In this document: positions 38,608 through 48,530 of the stretch, piece by piece
Numbering within the stretch: position 1 is the first letter of the stretch
Layout of the letters: the number at the start of each line of letters is the position of its first letter
NCBI RefSeq assembly: GCF_023073335.1
Contig: NZ_JADPJG010000006.1
Span: 1-64,000 of the forward strand
Length of the DNA stretch: 64,000 bases
From: Bradyrhizobium sp. 21
Lineage (GTDB): Bacteria > Pseudomonadota > Alphaproteobacteria > Rhizobiales > Xanthobacteraceae
Direction: 5' to 3'
The notes under the pieces: model-generated
The model's database searches: none
Told to the model about the DNA's origin: nothing
Seen by the model: the letters and a program-made list of their open reading frames with translations, nothing else
Program-made: the position numbers and the translations under genes

Positions 38608-39339
38608 ATGAACTCGATGACAGACGTGTTACGCAATTCGGGCGAACTCAGGCGCTCCGGTGAATATGATCTCACGTTCTATTGGAGCGGCGAAGACGTT
38701 CCCGTTTCGCGCCGGTATGAATTGGCATTTGCGTTCGACGAGATCGCCTCGACGATCTGGGGTTTACCCGCCGACTTCTTTCGTAAAGTCGGGCCGGACT
38801 TATTCTCCGAGCGAGACCGTGTGGTCGTCCTGAGCCGGCAGGACAAGGTCATTGGATTCTCGGTATCCAGGCGGTTGATGGTCGGCGACCAACCGGTGCT
38901 GTTCCGGCGATACAGCTGCATGTATGCCGCTGATCGAGGCTACGGATTATATAGTGCGCTAACGGCTCCTGTCTTGGAGCACGAAATTGCACAAAAGCCG
39001 GGCACGCTCTTCCTGGCATGGCGAACGCGGAACCCCGTGGTGTGGTTCAAGAACGCCGCAATGTGCAGGCGCGTGGCGCCTGATCTGCGCGATGGTCGCG
39101 CCGATAGCGAGCTAACGGAGCTCGCGCTCGCCGTTTGCCGCGCAGTCTATCCCAAAGCAGAGGTCGATCCGGTCACGCTGACCGTGAATTCCGTCTATCC
39201 CGGAAACACCGGATATCAAGTTCAGCCTCGCCATCCGCTTCCGGAGCTCGACGCCATCTTCATGGCGCACCCCGGCATGGAGAGCCGGCACAACGCCCTG
39301 TTCGGGATCGGCGAGATCAAGAGCGCTCCAACGCGCTAG
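38608..39339 (+). CDS. GNAT-like acyltransferase, first biosynthetic gene of the cluster
   Basis: A 243-residue soluble protein. The central part (about 70-160) looks like a GNAT fold: VVVLSRQDKVIGFSVSRRL strand pair, YAADRGYGLYSALTAPVLEHEI in the acetyl-CoA-loop position, and TLFLAWRTRNPVVWFKNAAMC where family members have ...NPxxxxFYxKxGF. The canonical R/Q-x-x-G-x-G/A is reduced to DRGYGLY, so the acyl-CoA loop is atypical. I call it a GNAT-like protein with moderate confidence; acyl donor and acceptor are unknown. It is divergent from the LuxR-type gene, with the likely promoter in the 237 bp between them. Confidence 0.55.
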   Translation: MNSMTDVLRNSGELRRSGEYDLTFYWSGEDVPVSRRYELAFAFDEIASTIWGLPADFFRKVGPDLFSERDRVVVLSRQDKVIGFSVSRRLMVGDQPVLFRRYSCMYAADRGYGLYSALTAPVLEHEIAQKPGTLFLAWRTRNPVVWFKNAAMCRRVAPDLRDGRADSELTELALAVCRAVYPKAEVDPVTLTVNSVYPGNTGYQVQPRHPLPELDAIFMAHPGMESRHNALFGIGEIKSAPTR

Positions 39340-39501
39340 CCTACGACATCGAGATTCAATCACCGTCGGCCCTTGCGCGACCACTCGCTGTCGATGCGCC
39401 CGTTTTCTCTCAGGCTAGACGATGAATCCCACCGCGGGCACCTCGGCGCGATCGCCGCCGCCGGCACCATCCACCAGATCCGATCCATTCGAGGCTTGAT
39501 T

Positions 39502-40698
39502 GTGGCAAGAACATTCACGCTGAGTGCGGCCTATTTCTACGTGATATCAAACATCACGCTCATCGTAACAACGTTGCCATTCATTGCGCACGATGTCTCC
39601 CTGACTGACCTGCAAAGAGCCTTGCTCGTCTCGATATTCCCGCTCATCTCTCTGCCAGGCAATCTTCTGATTGGCCCGGTGGCCGATCGTTTGGGCAGAA
39701 AGCGATTCCTGCTTGTCGGATCGTTGTCCTGCGCCGTTCTGTTCGTTGCCAGCAGCGCCGTCACCTATGCCTGGCAAGCCATCCTGCTGAGGGGGCTTAC
39801 GGCGGTCTTCATGTCGATGATCAGCTGTTCGATCTTCTCATCGATACCTGATCATTTCGACCGGACGCAGACATTGAAGGTGACCGGCTACGTCTCAGCG
39901 GCGTCCTCGCTCGCCCAGCTGCTCGCAATCCCCCTCACACTCCTGATCGCTGAAACGGCGGGGTGGCGCTGGTCGTTTCTCGCGCTGGCGGTTTATGCCG
40001 GCCTCCTTTCCGTGATGATTTCCAGGCTGCCTCCGCCGCAATTCGCTGCGGCACGCACGAACCAGCGGGGCTTGATATCCGATTTGGGCCAGACCCTTTC
40101 AGTGCTCCGGAATCGGCTTCTCCATCGTCCCTTGACGGGGTATGCGCTCTATTCATGCGGAATGTTCGTGTTTCTGTCCATGTACCCATCGTGGCTGCTC
40201 ACTCAAGGATCCAGCATCGAGACAGGCTACAACGTCAGCCTGATCTTCCTCGCCGGAGGTCTGGGAGGCCTCGCGGGAGCACTCTTTACGGGATTTGTCG
40301 GGGGCCAATTGGGTTCGGATCGCGCGACGCGCTCGGTCCTGGCAGGGCTCACCGCGACATCGGTCGCTGCCCTTCCGTTTCTGGGGACGATGCTTGCGGG
40401 GCAGATTGCGGCCTATTTCCTGGTATGCGCGTGTCGCGCAATCCTGCTCCCCATCGTGATAAATTTCACGATGTCCATCGTCCCCCCAGACCAGCGCGGC
40501 AGCGCGAACGGGGTCCTGGCGGCGGCCTTTCAGACAGGGACTGCGATAGGCGGAAGCATAGGCGCTCAGCTTTATGTTGCTGACCGCAGCTTTCTGGCAA
40601 ATGCTGCAATCGCCGCTTTACTCTTCCTGGCATCTGCGCTGGCCTTCATGACAACGTCCCATCCCGACTTGCGCTGCAGCTCAACCCGCGAGCGGTAG
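39502..40698 (+). CDS. MFS exporter of the biosynthetic cluster
   Basis: About 398 residues and 12 predicted membrane helices. Motif A (GPVADRLGRKRFLLVG) follows TM2. Helices 4-5 and 10-11 are typical of drug-efflux MFS proteins. The GTG at 39502 is proposed because GAGG lies 7 bases upstream and TM1 begins soon after (ARTFTLSAAYFYVISN); an ATG at 39394 would give a 36-residue hydrophilic extension without a ribosome-binding site. It is flanked by biosynthetic genes on the same strand, so it most likely exports the cluster's product or an intermediate. Confidence 0.8.
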   Translation: MARTFTLSAAYFYVISNITLIVTTLPFIAHDVSLTDLQRALLVSIFPLISLPGNLLIGPVADRLGRKRFLLVGSLSCAVLFVASSAVTYAWQAILLRGLTAVFMSMISCSIFSSIPDHFDRTQTLKVTGYVSAASSLAQLLAIPLTLLIAETAGWRWSFLALAVYAGLLSVMISRLPPPQFAAARTNQRGLISDLGQTLSVLRNRLLHRPLTGYALYSCGMFVFLSMYPSWLLTQGSSIETGYNVSLIFLAGGLGGLAGALFTGFVGGQLGSDRATRSVLAGLTATSVAALPFLGTMLAGQIAAYFLVCACRAILLPIVINFTMSIVPPDQRGSANGVLAAAFQTGTAIGGSIGAQLYVADRSFLANAAIAALLFLASALAFMTTSHPDLRCSSTRER

Positions 40699-40766
40699 CG
40701 CTGATTATGACCACATCATGTTCTCCCTCGACGCCGCTCTTTGCCTTTTTTGGCGTGGACGTGGCC

Positions 40767-40788
40767 AACCTAGGATAGTTCCTAGGTT
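40767..40788 (+). promoter_or_regulatory. Perfect 22-bp palindrome, lux-box-like, upstream of the decarboxylase-like gene
   Basis: AACCTAGGA-TAGT-TCCTAGGTT. Its inner 20 bases (40768-40787) have the form ACCT-N12-AGGT, which fits the NNCT-N12-AGNN pattern of LuxR-family operators. It lies 52 bp before the ATG at 40841. The T-run after the right arm is only four bases, so a terminator for the upstream exporter gene is a weaker alternative. Confidence 0.6.
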
Positions 40789-40840
40789 TTCAGCGTGCGC
40801 GAACCGGCTATGTGCACGACTGCCGGAGTAGGAGTGAGAA

Positions 40841-42052
40841 ATGTTGAACGCGCCAGTCGTGAAGTCGGTCGTCGAGACGTATGGTACACCCTGCTACATC
40901 TACGACGAAGCATCGATCCTGAGCAGCATCGATCGATTCACTTCAATCCGATATCAGAACAAGTCGATTCACTTCGCTACGATGGCAAACAACAACGTTT
41001 GTCTTCTCGACTTGATACGTCGGCGCGGATTGAAGGTGTTTGTCAATTCGGCCAAGCATCTGGCTCTGGCGCGCGCAAGCGGCTTCGGCCACTCCGACAT
41101 CATCTATACGGCAACGGGCATCACCGAAGCGACCCTTCGTGATCTCATTCGGCGCGGCGTGGAAATCAACATCGACTCACTTCCGCAACTCGAGCTGTTC
41201 GGCAGGCTGGTCCAGGAGCTCGGCGGGCGCCGGTCTGTCGGCATCAGGATCAACATCGCCGAGAACTCCCGCGGCAATGTCTTTACAGGCGAAGAGAGCC
41301 GGATCGGAATCTACGCGAGCGAATTTCACGAGGCGTGTCGGATCGCAGACCTGTTTGGCATCACGATTGCGGGAGTGCACGTCTACCTCGGCACAGACAT
41401 CGCCGACTACCGCTATTTGGTGACAGGTACCGAGGAGGTTCTCTCCGCCGCCGAAGCATTCCCCGACCTGCAATATGTCGATCTCGGTGGCGGGTTCCCG
41501 ACCGAGGGACTGAACGGCGTTTACTTTGACTATCCGAGCTACGGTGCGGCGATTACCGATAGTTTTACGCGATATTCCGAGAAGCGTGGGCGTTCCATCA
41601 AGTTGATCCTCGAACCGGGGCGATCGCTGTTCGGCGACTCCGCGATCTTCTGCACGAGCGTCGTCGATCTGAAGGAGCGCGCCGACCGGTTGATCGTGGG
41701 TTGCGACGGAAGCGTAAGCCAGTTCCCCCGGCCGCTGATGTACGACGAATACCACCCAGTATCCGTCAATGGCAAAACCGATGTCAGCCCCCAGGCCAAG
41801 CTCTGCGACGTCGTTGGCAACACAACCTATTCACGGGATTACCTCGCGAAGGGCGTTCGTCTTCCAACCCTCGCCCAGGGGGACATCCTGCGCCTTGAAC
41901 ATGCCGGAAGCTATTGCTTCGCGCTCACAACGCAGTTCCTTGGGCAGTTTGCACCGGTGGAGGTCCTCGTCCGCCTGAACGGCGAGATCGACGTCATTCG
42001 GGAACGCGAGATTGACACCTCCACGATCCCAGCGGAGCTGGAGCCGGCCTGA
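40841..42052 (+). CDS. Fold-type III PLP decarboxylase homologue lacking the PLP lysine
   Basis: A 403-residue protein of the diaminopimelate/ornithine decarboxylase (LysA/SpeC type III) family. Conserved: His180 in GVHVYLGTDI, the glycine loop GGGFP (216-220), EPGRSLFG (258-265) and Tyr358 (HAGSYCFAL). Not conserved: the Schiff-base Lys of the (F/Y)AxKAN motif is Met48 here (IHFATMANNN, codon ATG at 40982), and the CESxD cysteine position reads TTYSRD (Thr329). The frame is intact. The protein may be a non-PLP enzyme, a pseudoenzyme subunit, or a member of an undescribed subfamily. AGGAG lies 6 bases before the ATG. It heads the tight four-gene run. Confidence 0.75.
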   Translation: MLNAPVVKSVVETYGTPCYIYDEASILSSIDRFTSIRYQNKSIHFATMANNNVCLLDLIRRRGLKVFVNSAKHLALARASGFGHSDIIYTATGITEATLRDLIRRGVEINIDSLPQLELFGRLVQELGGRRSVGIRINIAENSRGNVFTGEESRIGIYASEFHEACRIADLFGITIAGVHVYLGTDIADYRYLVTGTEEVLSAAEAFPDLQYVDLGGGFPTEGLNGVYFDYPSYGAAITDSFTRYSEKRGRSIKLILEPGRSLFGDSAIFCTSVVDLKERADRLIVGCDGSVSQFPRPLMYDEYHPVSVNGKTDVSPQAKLCDVVGNTTYSRDYLAKGVRLPTLAQGDILRLEHAGSYCFALTTQFLGQFAPVEVLVRLNGEIDVIREREIDTSTIPAELEPA

Positions 42053-42053
42053 C

Positions 42054-42875
42054 ATGCAGCGTGTTCATTCCGAGGATTTCGAGCGGGTCCGCCAACTTTA
42101 CGACGAAGCGCTCGACGACAATGCACCCGAGCAGGAACTCATCTATCCGCGCGCGTACGGACCGTCGGAGTATGTCGGACAGTACAGCGACAACACCGCC
42201 TCCGACCTGCGGCGGATGGGGCTGGCCATGGCTCTGCCGCCGGGCGCCCGGGTGCTCGACGGCGGCTGCGGGCCCGGCGCCGTCGCCTGCCTTTATGCGG
42301 AAGAGTTCGGGTGGGACATCATCGGCGTTGACATCTCCTCCAGGCACATCGCTCGAGGTCGACAACGTGTGAGCCGTTCACCTGCGTCCGATCGGGTAAC
42401 GCTTCGGCAGCAGAACCTCTACGATGTATCCGAGCTTGAACGATTTGACGGCGCCTACGGAACAGGTGCGTGGTGTCACTTCGACGCCACAGAGCTGTTT
42501 GCGAAGCTCGGCCGGCTTATACGCTCCGGAGGCCGCGTGGCATTCATGGAGCGGACCAGGAAAGGTCTGATTCCCGAGCCGTCCTATGACGCTGCGACAG
42601 TCGGATGGGCCTGTCCCGCGATCTACTCGACTGACGAATACATCGAGATCATGGGCGCGGCCTCGTTCCGGAGCGTGATGGTTGAAGACATGAGCCCGCA
42701 TTTCAGAGCGCTCCAGGCCTCGCAAATCCGGGAGCGGCTTGTCTGCAGGGAAGAACTCATGCGGCGCACGTCCCAAAAGCAGTTCGACACGAGCCTGGAC
42801 CTGGCCAGGGCCGAGTTCTCGCTGACCGAACAGGGCTTGCTCGGTTACGCCCTCATTGTTGCCGAGCGGATGTGA
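42054..42875 (+). CDS. Class I SAM-dependent methyltransferase
   Basis: A 273-residue methyltransferase. Motif I is VLDGGCGPGAVACLYA (67-82), the acidic ribose-binding residue is in IIGVDISSRHIARG, and FDGAYGTGAWCHF stands at the motif IV position. The overall pattern is like small-molecule C/N/O-methyltransferases related to UbiE and to geranyl/cyclopropane-type enzymes. The GAWCHF phrase replaces the usual ALEHI (AVxHF). It starts one base after the stop of the decarboxylase homologue (TGACATG), and its stop overlaps a GTG of the next gene, so these proteins are co-translated. The substrate is unknown. Confidence 0.8.
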   Translation: MQRVHSEDFERVRQLYDEALDDNAPEQELIYPRAYGPSEYVGQYSDNTASDLRRMGLAMALPPGARVLDGGCGPGAVACLYAEEFGWDIIGVDISSRHIARGRQRVSRSPASDRVTLRQQNLYDVSELERFDGAYGTGAWCHFDATELFAKLGRLIRSGGRVAFMERTRKGLIPEPSYDAATVGWACPAIYSTDEYIEIMGAASFRSVMVEDMSPHFRALQASQIRERLVCREELMRRTSQKQFDTSLDLARAEFSLTEQGLLGYALIVAERM

Positions 42876-42895
42876 TCCATTTTTCGAGAAACGAC

Positions 42896-43795
42896 ATGCA
42901 TGAAGTGGTGGAGTGGCTGAACCGCGACGAGCGGCATTGCCATCGTATCGAGGCGGTCATCTACGAAGAAGACACCCCTGTACAGAACGTCAAGATCGTC
43001 CGGCTGGCGCGGTATGGCTTGAGCCTCTTGCTCAACGGTCGCGTTCAGTCGACGCAGTTTGACGAGGCGATCTATCATGAAGGCATCGTGCTACCGGCCT
43101 ATCTCGCGCGGGACAGATCGGAAAATGTCCTGTGCGTCGGCGGCGCCAACGGCGGGATTATCAGGGAGGCCATGAAGTGCCCGTCAGTCAATTCGATCGA
43201 GATGATCGATATTGATCGCCGCGCTTTTGAGATCTGCCAGGAGCATTTGCCGCACATGTTCCTCGGCGTCGACTGGAGCAAGAACATCCGCCTGAGCTTC
43301 GGCGATGTCGGAAGCCTTCTGCATGGCCTCAAGGGACCGTTCGACGTGATCTTCAACGACGTCGCGGACGCAATTGCCGGCACGGCAGCAGTCGGCTTCT
43401 ATACCGAGGAACACTTCAAGAAGTTGAAGACCGCGCTTGCTCCCGGAGGGATCCTGGTCACGCAAGCGGGACCGGTTGAGCATATTCAAGGTCATTTCTT
43501 TTCCAGCGTAAACGACACGCTCGCGACACTGTTTCAGACGACATCACCATATCTTCTCGATGTCCCGTCCTACGGACTGCCCTGGGGATTTGTTCTTGCG
43601 TCAGACGCACCAATAGCATTCGACATGCGCAGTCTCGGCGCCAAGCTCGCCAGGCTGGCTGGTAGCCCTCATACCTATGATGAAGAGGCGCACCGAAGAA
43701 ATTTCAGCCTTCCCTATTTGATCAGGAAGAGGCTGCGAGCGCACGGACGAACAATAACGTCGAACCGGCCCATGCTGACCTTCGAACAGGCTTGA
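42896..43795 (+). CDS. Spermidine-synthase-like aminoalkyltransferase
   Basis: About 299 residues with the spermidine synthase fold: an N-terminal beta domain ending YGLSLLLNGRVQST, the DEAIYHE motif (56-62), the nucleotide loop VLCVGGANGGIIRE (78-91) and Asp155/Asp158 (FNDVADAI) corresponding to the DSTD catalytic pair. The loop is GGANGG where polyamine synthases have GGGDGG, so the conserved Asp is Asn85 here. This may alter recognition of decarboxylated SAM or of the acceptor. An alternative GTG start at 42872 overlaps the previous stop. The protein probably transfers an aminopropyl or aminocarboxypropyl group, which is inference. Confidence 0.72.
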   Translation: MHEVVEWLNRDERHCHRIEAVIYEEDTPVQNVKIVRLARYGLSLLLNGRVQSTQFDEAIYHEGIVLPAYLARDRSENVLCVGGANGGIIREAMKCPSVNSIEMIDIDRRAFEICQEHLPHMFLGVDWSKNIRLSFGDVGSLLHGLKGPFDVIFNDVADAIAGTAAVGFYTEEHFKKLKTALAPGGILVTQAGPVEHIQGHFFSSVNDTLATLFQTTSPYLLDVPSYGLPWGFVLASDAPIAFDMRSLGAKLARLAGSPHTYDEEAHRRNFSLPYLIRKRLRAHGRTITSNRPMLTFEQA

Positions 43796-43800
43796 TCGAC

Positions 43801-45075
43801 ATGGGCGCGCGTTGCGACGAATCCGCCGGATACCAGCTACTCACGAGTCTCATGGACCGTGCGGTCTGCCTTCACGATGACTGGAATCACGTCCTGGGTG
43901 AAGACGATTGGGACCAGTTCGACACCAACCCAATGCTGCTCGGCGCAAGACGGTGCGTCATGCACGAGCTACTGGGATTTGGCAGCCGCTATCTCGAATA
44001 CCTCGCCGGGCTCGACTGCCGCCCCGCCGAAATAATCAGTCCCGCAAGACGCAGCGCCAGCGTATCGCATGATCTGGTCGCGGACCCCGCTGCCCTTCGG
44101 CTCGTCAAGGCGGCTCTGTCGGTTCCAGGATCCTGCCTCTCGACATACTATTCGTATCACGATCTCAGACTGGACCAGATCCTCGGCCTTCCAAGCGGTC
44201 CGGCTGAGTGCATACCTCCGGTCGAAGTGTTCAACAGGGTCATCGACAGAATCGGGAACTACTCAACGCTGTTGAAGGCGGGCGTCCCGGTGCCCTTCAG
44301 CGCAATCTGCCGGGACAGCTCCGAGGTGTCGCAATTTTTTGCCGCCGCGCGCCGGCAGGGTCACCGCGACATCATCCTCAAAGAACATCACCGCAAGCTG
44401 ACGACCGTACAAAACATCCAGCAGCTGCAAGCCGCCATCGAGAACGTGCAGTATCCGCTCCTCGCCGAGGCCGTCCATACCGCAATTTCATCTCCCGTTG
44501 CTCAGTCGATTCGCATCTTGAACCGCACCGAGCGCCTGTTCGCGTTGAAGCAGCGCATCAGCAACTTTCACTTCAAGGGAAACCTGTCGCCGCACGCGCT
44601 TAGCGCGGAGCAGCTGTCGGCGATCTGGCAGTTCAATGAAAAAATCGCTGACGCGATACCGGACTTCCAGGGTGTATTCGGCGTGGACTATATCATCACC
44701 GCGAAACAGGAAATCTTGGCAGTCGACTTCAATCCGCGATTCAATTCCTCGACGTACCCCTATTTCTTCTTGCAAAGAATGGGTCTCGATATCGAGGGAA
44801 GCCACAGTCGATACGGGTTTATTGAAGACTGTCCACTGGTGGACATGAGCGACCTTCTGGCTGCAGATGATTTTCCGCGGTTTGACCGGAAAACGGGATG
44901 CGGAGTTTTCATCTACAACCCGGTATTCAGCCGATCTCTTAACAAGGTTCGCAAGTGGTCTTACGTCATCGCTGCCCACGATGCGGAAGCTCTGGTGCGA
45001 TTGAGACTGGAGTTCAGGAAATGTCTGGATCGAGTTAGATCGATGCACCGGTTAGAGCCGGCTCCGCAAATCTGA
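43801..45075 (+). CDS. ATP-grasp ligase
   Basis: About 424 residues. The N-terminal part (1-140) is unlike anything I know. The ATP-grasp core follows: GNYSTLLKAGVPVPFSAIC (about 152-170, N-subdomain), IILKEHH (ATP-binding Lys), LLAEAVHT, and the metal-binding end GVFGVDYIITAKQEILAVDFNPRF (Asp and Asn-x-Arg). Such enzymes join a carboxylate to an amine through an acyl phosphate. ATG at 43801 comes 6 bp after the previous stop. It is the last gene of the run, so it probably forms the amide or peptide bond of the product. Confidence 0.72.
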   Translation: MGARCDESAGYQLLTSLMDRAVCLHDDWNHVLGEDDWDQFDTNPMLLGARRCVMHELLGFGSRYLEYLAGLDCRPAEIISPARRSASVSHDLVADPAALRLVKAALSVPGSCLSTYYSYHDLRLDQILGLPSGPAECIPPVEVFNRVIDRIGNYSTLLKAGVPVPFSAICRDSSEVSQFFAAARRQGHRDIILKEHHRKLTTVQNIQQLQAAIENVQYPLLAEAVHTAISSPVAQSIRILNRTERLFALKQRISNFHFKGNLSPHALSAEQLSAIWQFNEKIADAIPDFQGVFGVDYIITAKQEILAVDFNPRFNSSTYPYFFLQRMGLDIEGSHSRYGFIEDCPLVDMSDLLAADDFPRFDRKTGCGVFIYNPVFSRSLNKVRKWSYVIAAHDAEALVRLRLEFRKCLDRVRSMHRLEPAPQI

Positions 45076-45191
45076 CAGGGCGATCAGTGGGGTTCTGCCG
45101 ACGGCGGGTAACGCATGGCGGCCCAGTCCTGGCAGACCCTTCATTCGACGGCGCGAAGATTCTGTTCAGACAACCGGGACCAGGTCGCTGA

Positions 45192-46835
<1,644 letters not shown>

Positions 46836-46989
46836 CTAATCCCTCGAATTCGATTCGCCAAAGCGATTCGTATTCCGCCCCAAAGATTTTGCGGGCCTGT
46901 GGGTGAGCCAAAAGTAAGAGTGGTGACAGAGCCTTGATGGGGGCTTTTGATGCAGGACGGTAGAAGCCGCCCTGCATGGCCCCCCTGCT

Positions 46990-47376
46990 TTATTGCGAGC
47001 GCGGTACCTGCGGGCCGCTCGGTGCCGGAGCCTGCTGCTGCTCGTCGGCCTTCTTCAGCGAATCCAGGATGCCGCCCGAGGTCGGCGGCGCGATCGGCCC
47101 GCCACCGGCCGGCTGGGTCTGCGACGCCGGTGTGCCGATGAGCGACGAAGGCGCGCGGTTGTAGCCCGCGTGCCAGGACAGGAACAGGCTGGTCAGGAAG
47201 AAGCCCGCAGCCAGGATCGCGGTCGTGCGCGACAAGAGATTTGCGGTGCCCCGACTCGACATGAAGCCCGCGCCGCCGCCCATGCCGAGGCCGCCGCCTT
47301 CCGACTTCTGGAGCAGGACGGCGCCGATCATGACGGCGACGATCATGAGGTGAATGACGATGACAACAGTCTGCAT
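46990..47376 (-). CDS. secG: Preprotein translocase subunit SecG
   Basis: A 128-residue component of the SecYEG channel. The family core covers TM1 (about 2-21, VVIVIHLMIVAVMIGAVLLQ), the loop KSEGGGLGMGGGAGFMSSRGTANLLSR, and TM2 (about 50-68). The C-terminal 55 residues are a Pro/Gln-rich extension typical of alphaproteobacterial SecG. It lies between tpiA and pyrG on the minus strand. Confidence 0.95.
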   Translation of the reverse strand: MQTVVIVIHLMIVAVMIGAVLLQKSEGGGLGMGGGAGFMSSRGTANLLSRTTAILAAGFFLTSLFLSWHAGYNRAPSSLIGTPASQTQPAGGGPIAPPTSGGILDSLKKADEQQQAPAPSGPQVPRSQ

Positions 47377-47529
47377 AGTGTCCTTCCGTCACAAGCCGAC
47401 AGCGCCGAGACGGCGGCCGATCGCGCTTCGCGGGTTTTCCTGAAGTTGCGCGGTGTTACACGATCGGAAACGGCATTGCCACCCCCGATCGGGCCAGGAT
47501 CCACGCTTTGGGATTAGCCAGGGCCGCGC

Positions 47530-47563
47530 TTAGCTAGGGGCAGCGCCTTAGCTAGGGGCAGCC
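47530..47563. repeat. Short tandem duplication at the tpiA 3' end
   Basis: TTAGCTAGGGGCAGC occurs at 47530-47544 and again at 47549-47563, a 19-bp period. The right copy contains the tpiA stop codon (47552-47554). It is probably a recent slippage duplication. Confidence 0.7.
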
Positions 47564-48307
47564 CTTGGCAATGGCAAGGAATTCGGCCGCCTTCAGGCTG
47601 GCGCCGCCGACCAGTGCGCCGTTGACGTTTTTCACGGACATCAGCTCGGCTGCGTTCGAGGGCTTGACCGAGCCGCCATAGAGGATGCGCATCCTCCCGC
47701 CATCGGCCTTGAACCGGGAGGTCAGGAACTCCCGAATAAACCCATGAATTTGCTCCACATCCTGGGCCGTAGGGGTCAGGCCGGTGCCGATTGCCCAGAC
47801 CGGCTCGTAGGCCACGACCAGATTGGCGGCGGTCGAGCCGTCCGACAGCGAGCCGGTGAGCTGGCTGCGCAGGATGTCCAGGGTCTGACCGGCATCGCGC
47901 TGGGCTTGCGTCTCGCCGATGCAGACGATCGCGACCACGCCGGCGCGCCAGGCGGCCTCGGCCTTCTGCCGGATCAGGGCATCGCCCTCGCCGTGGTCGG
48001 CGCGGCGCTCGGAATGGCCGACGATGATGGCGGTCGCACCGGCATCCACCAACATTTCGGCGGCGATATCGCCGGTATGGGCGCCGGAGGCCTTGGGATG
48101 GCAATCCTGGGCTCCGACCGCGACCGTCTTGCCGCGCGCCTTCTCGGCAAAGGCTGCGATCAGGGTCGCCGGCGGGCAGACCAGCAGGTCGGCCTTGCCG
48201 GCCACCTCTGCCGCACCATTGAGCATGGCGTCGAATTCGGCAATCGAGGTCTTCAGGCCGTTCATTTTCCAGTTGCCGGCGATCAGGGCTCGGAGGGCAT
48301 CGGTCAT
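47552..48307 (-). CDS. tpiA: Triosephosphate isomerase
   Basis: A 251-residue glycolytic enzyme interconverting dihydroxyacetone phosphate and glyceraldehyde-3-phosphate. The catalytic Lys is in AGNWKMNG, the catalytic His in VGHSERR, the catalytic Glu in [11 protein letters not shown], and the phosphate loop is YGGSVKP...[12 protein letters not shown] at 48307 starts the family sequence; an in-frame upstream codon adds five unlike residues. It ends in a short tandem duplication and is divergent from the PpiD gene. Confidence 0.97.
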   Translation of the reverse strand: MTDALRALIAGNWKMNGLKTSIAEFDAMLNGAAEVAGKADLLVCPPATLIAAFAEKARGKTVAVGAQDCHPKASGAHTGDIAAEMLVDAGATAIIVGHSERRADHGEGDALIRQKAEAAWRAGVVAIVCIGETQAQRDAGQTLDILRSQLTGSLSDGSTAANLVVAYEPVWAIGTGLTPTAQDVEQIHGFIREFLTSRFKADGGRMRILYGGSVKPSNAAELMSVKNVNGALVGGASLKAAEFLAIAKGCP

Positions 48308-48530
48308 GTCAAATTCCAGCAAAATTCGGTTTGTGCATGCGCTAGCAGAGGTGCCGCGGCAGTTCCAGAGACCAGAGGCCTTTAACCGCAGGGATCGAAA
48401 GCCTGTTGGACCTGAGGTTGCGGGGGGAAAGCCGCCACTTTATGATGATTGATCAATTTGGTGACGCGCTTTTGCTGAATCTGCATTAAGACGCGCTCCC
48501 GTTCCCCTCCTGCCAGACAAGTTGGACCAA

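Noticed and set aside
40767..40790. Palindrome as a rho-independent terminator for the exporter gene
   Set aside because: Only four T residues follow, the stem is only moderately G+C-rich, and it lies closer to the downstream gene; the operator reading fits better, though termination is not excluded.
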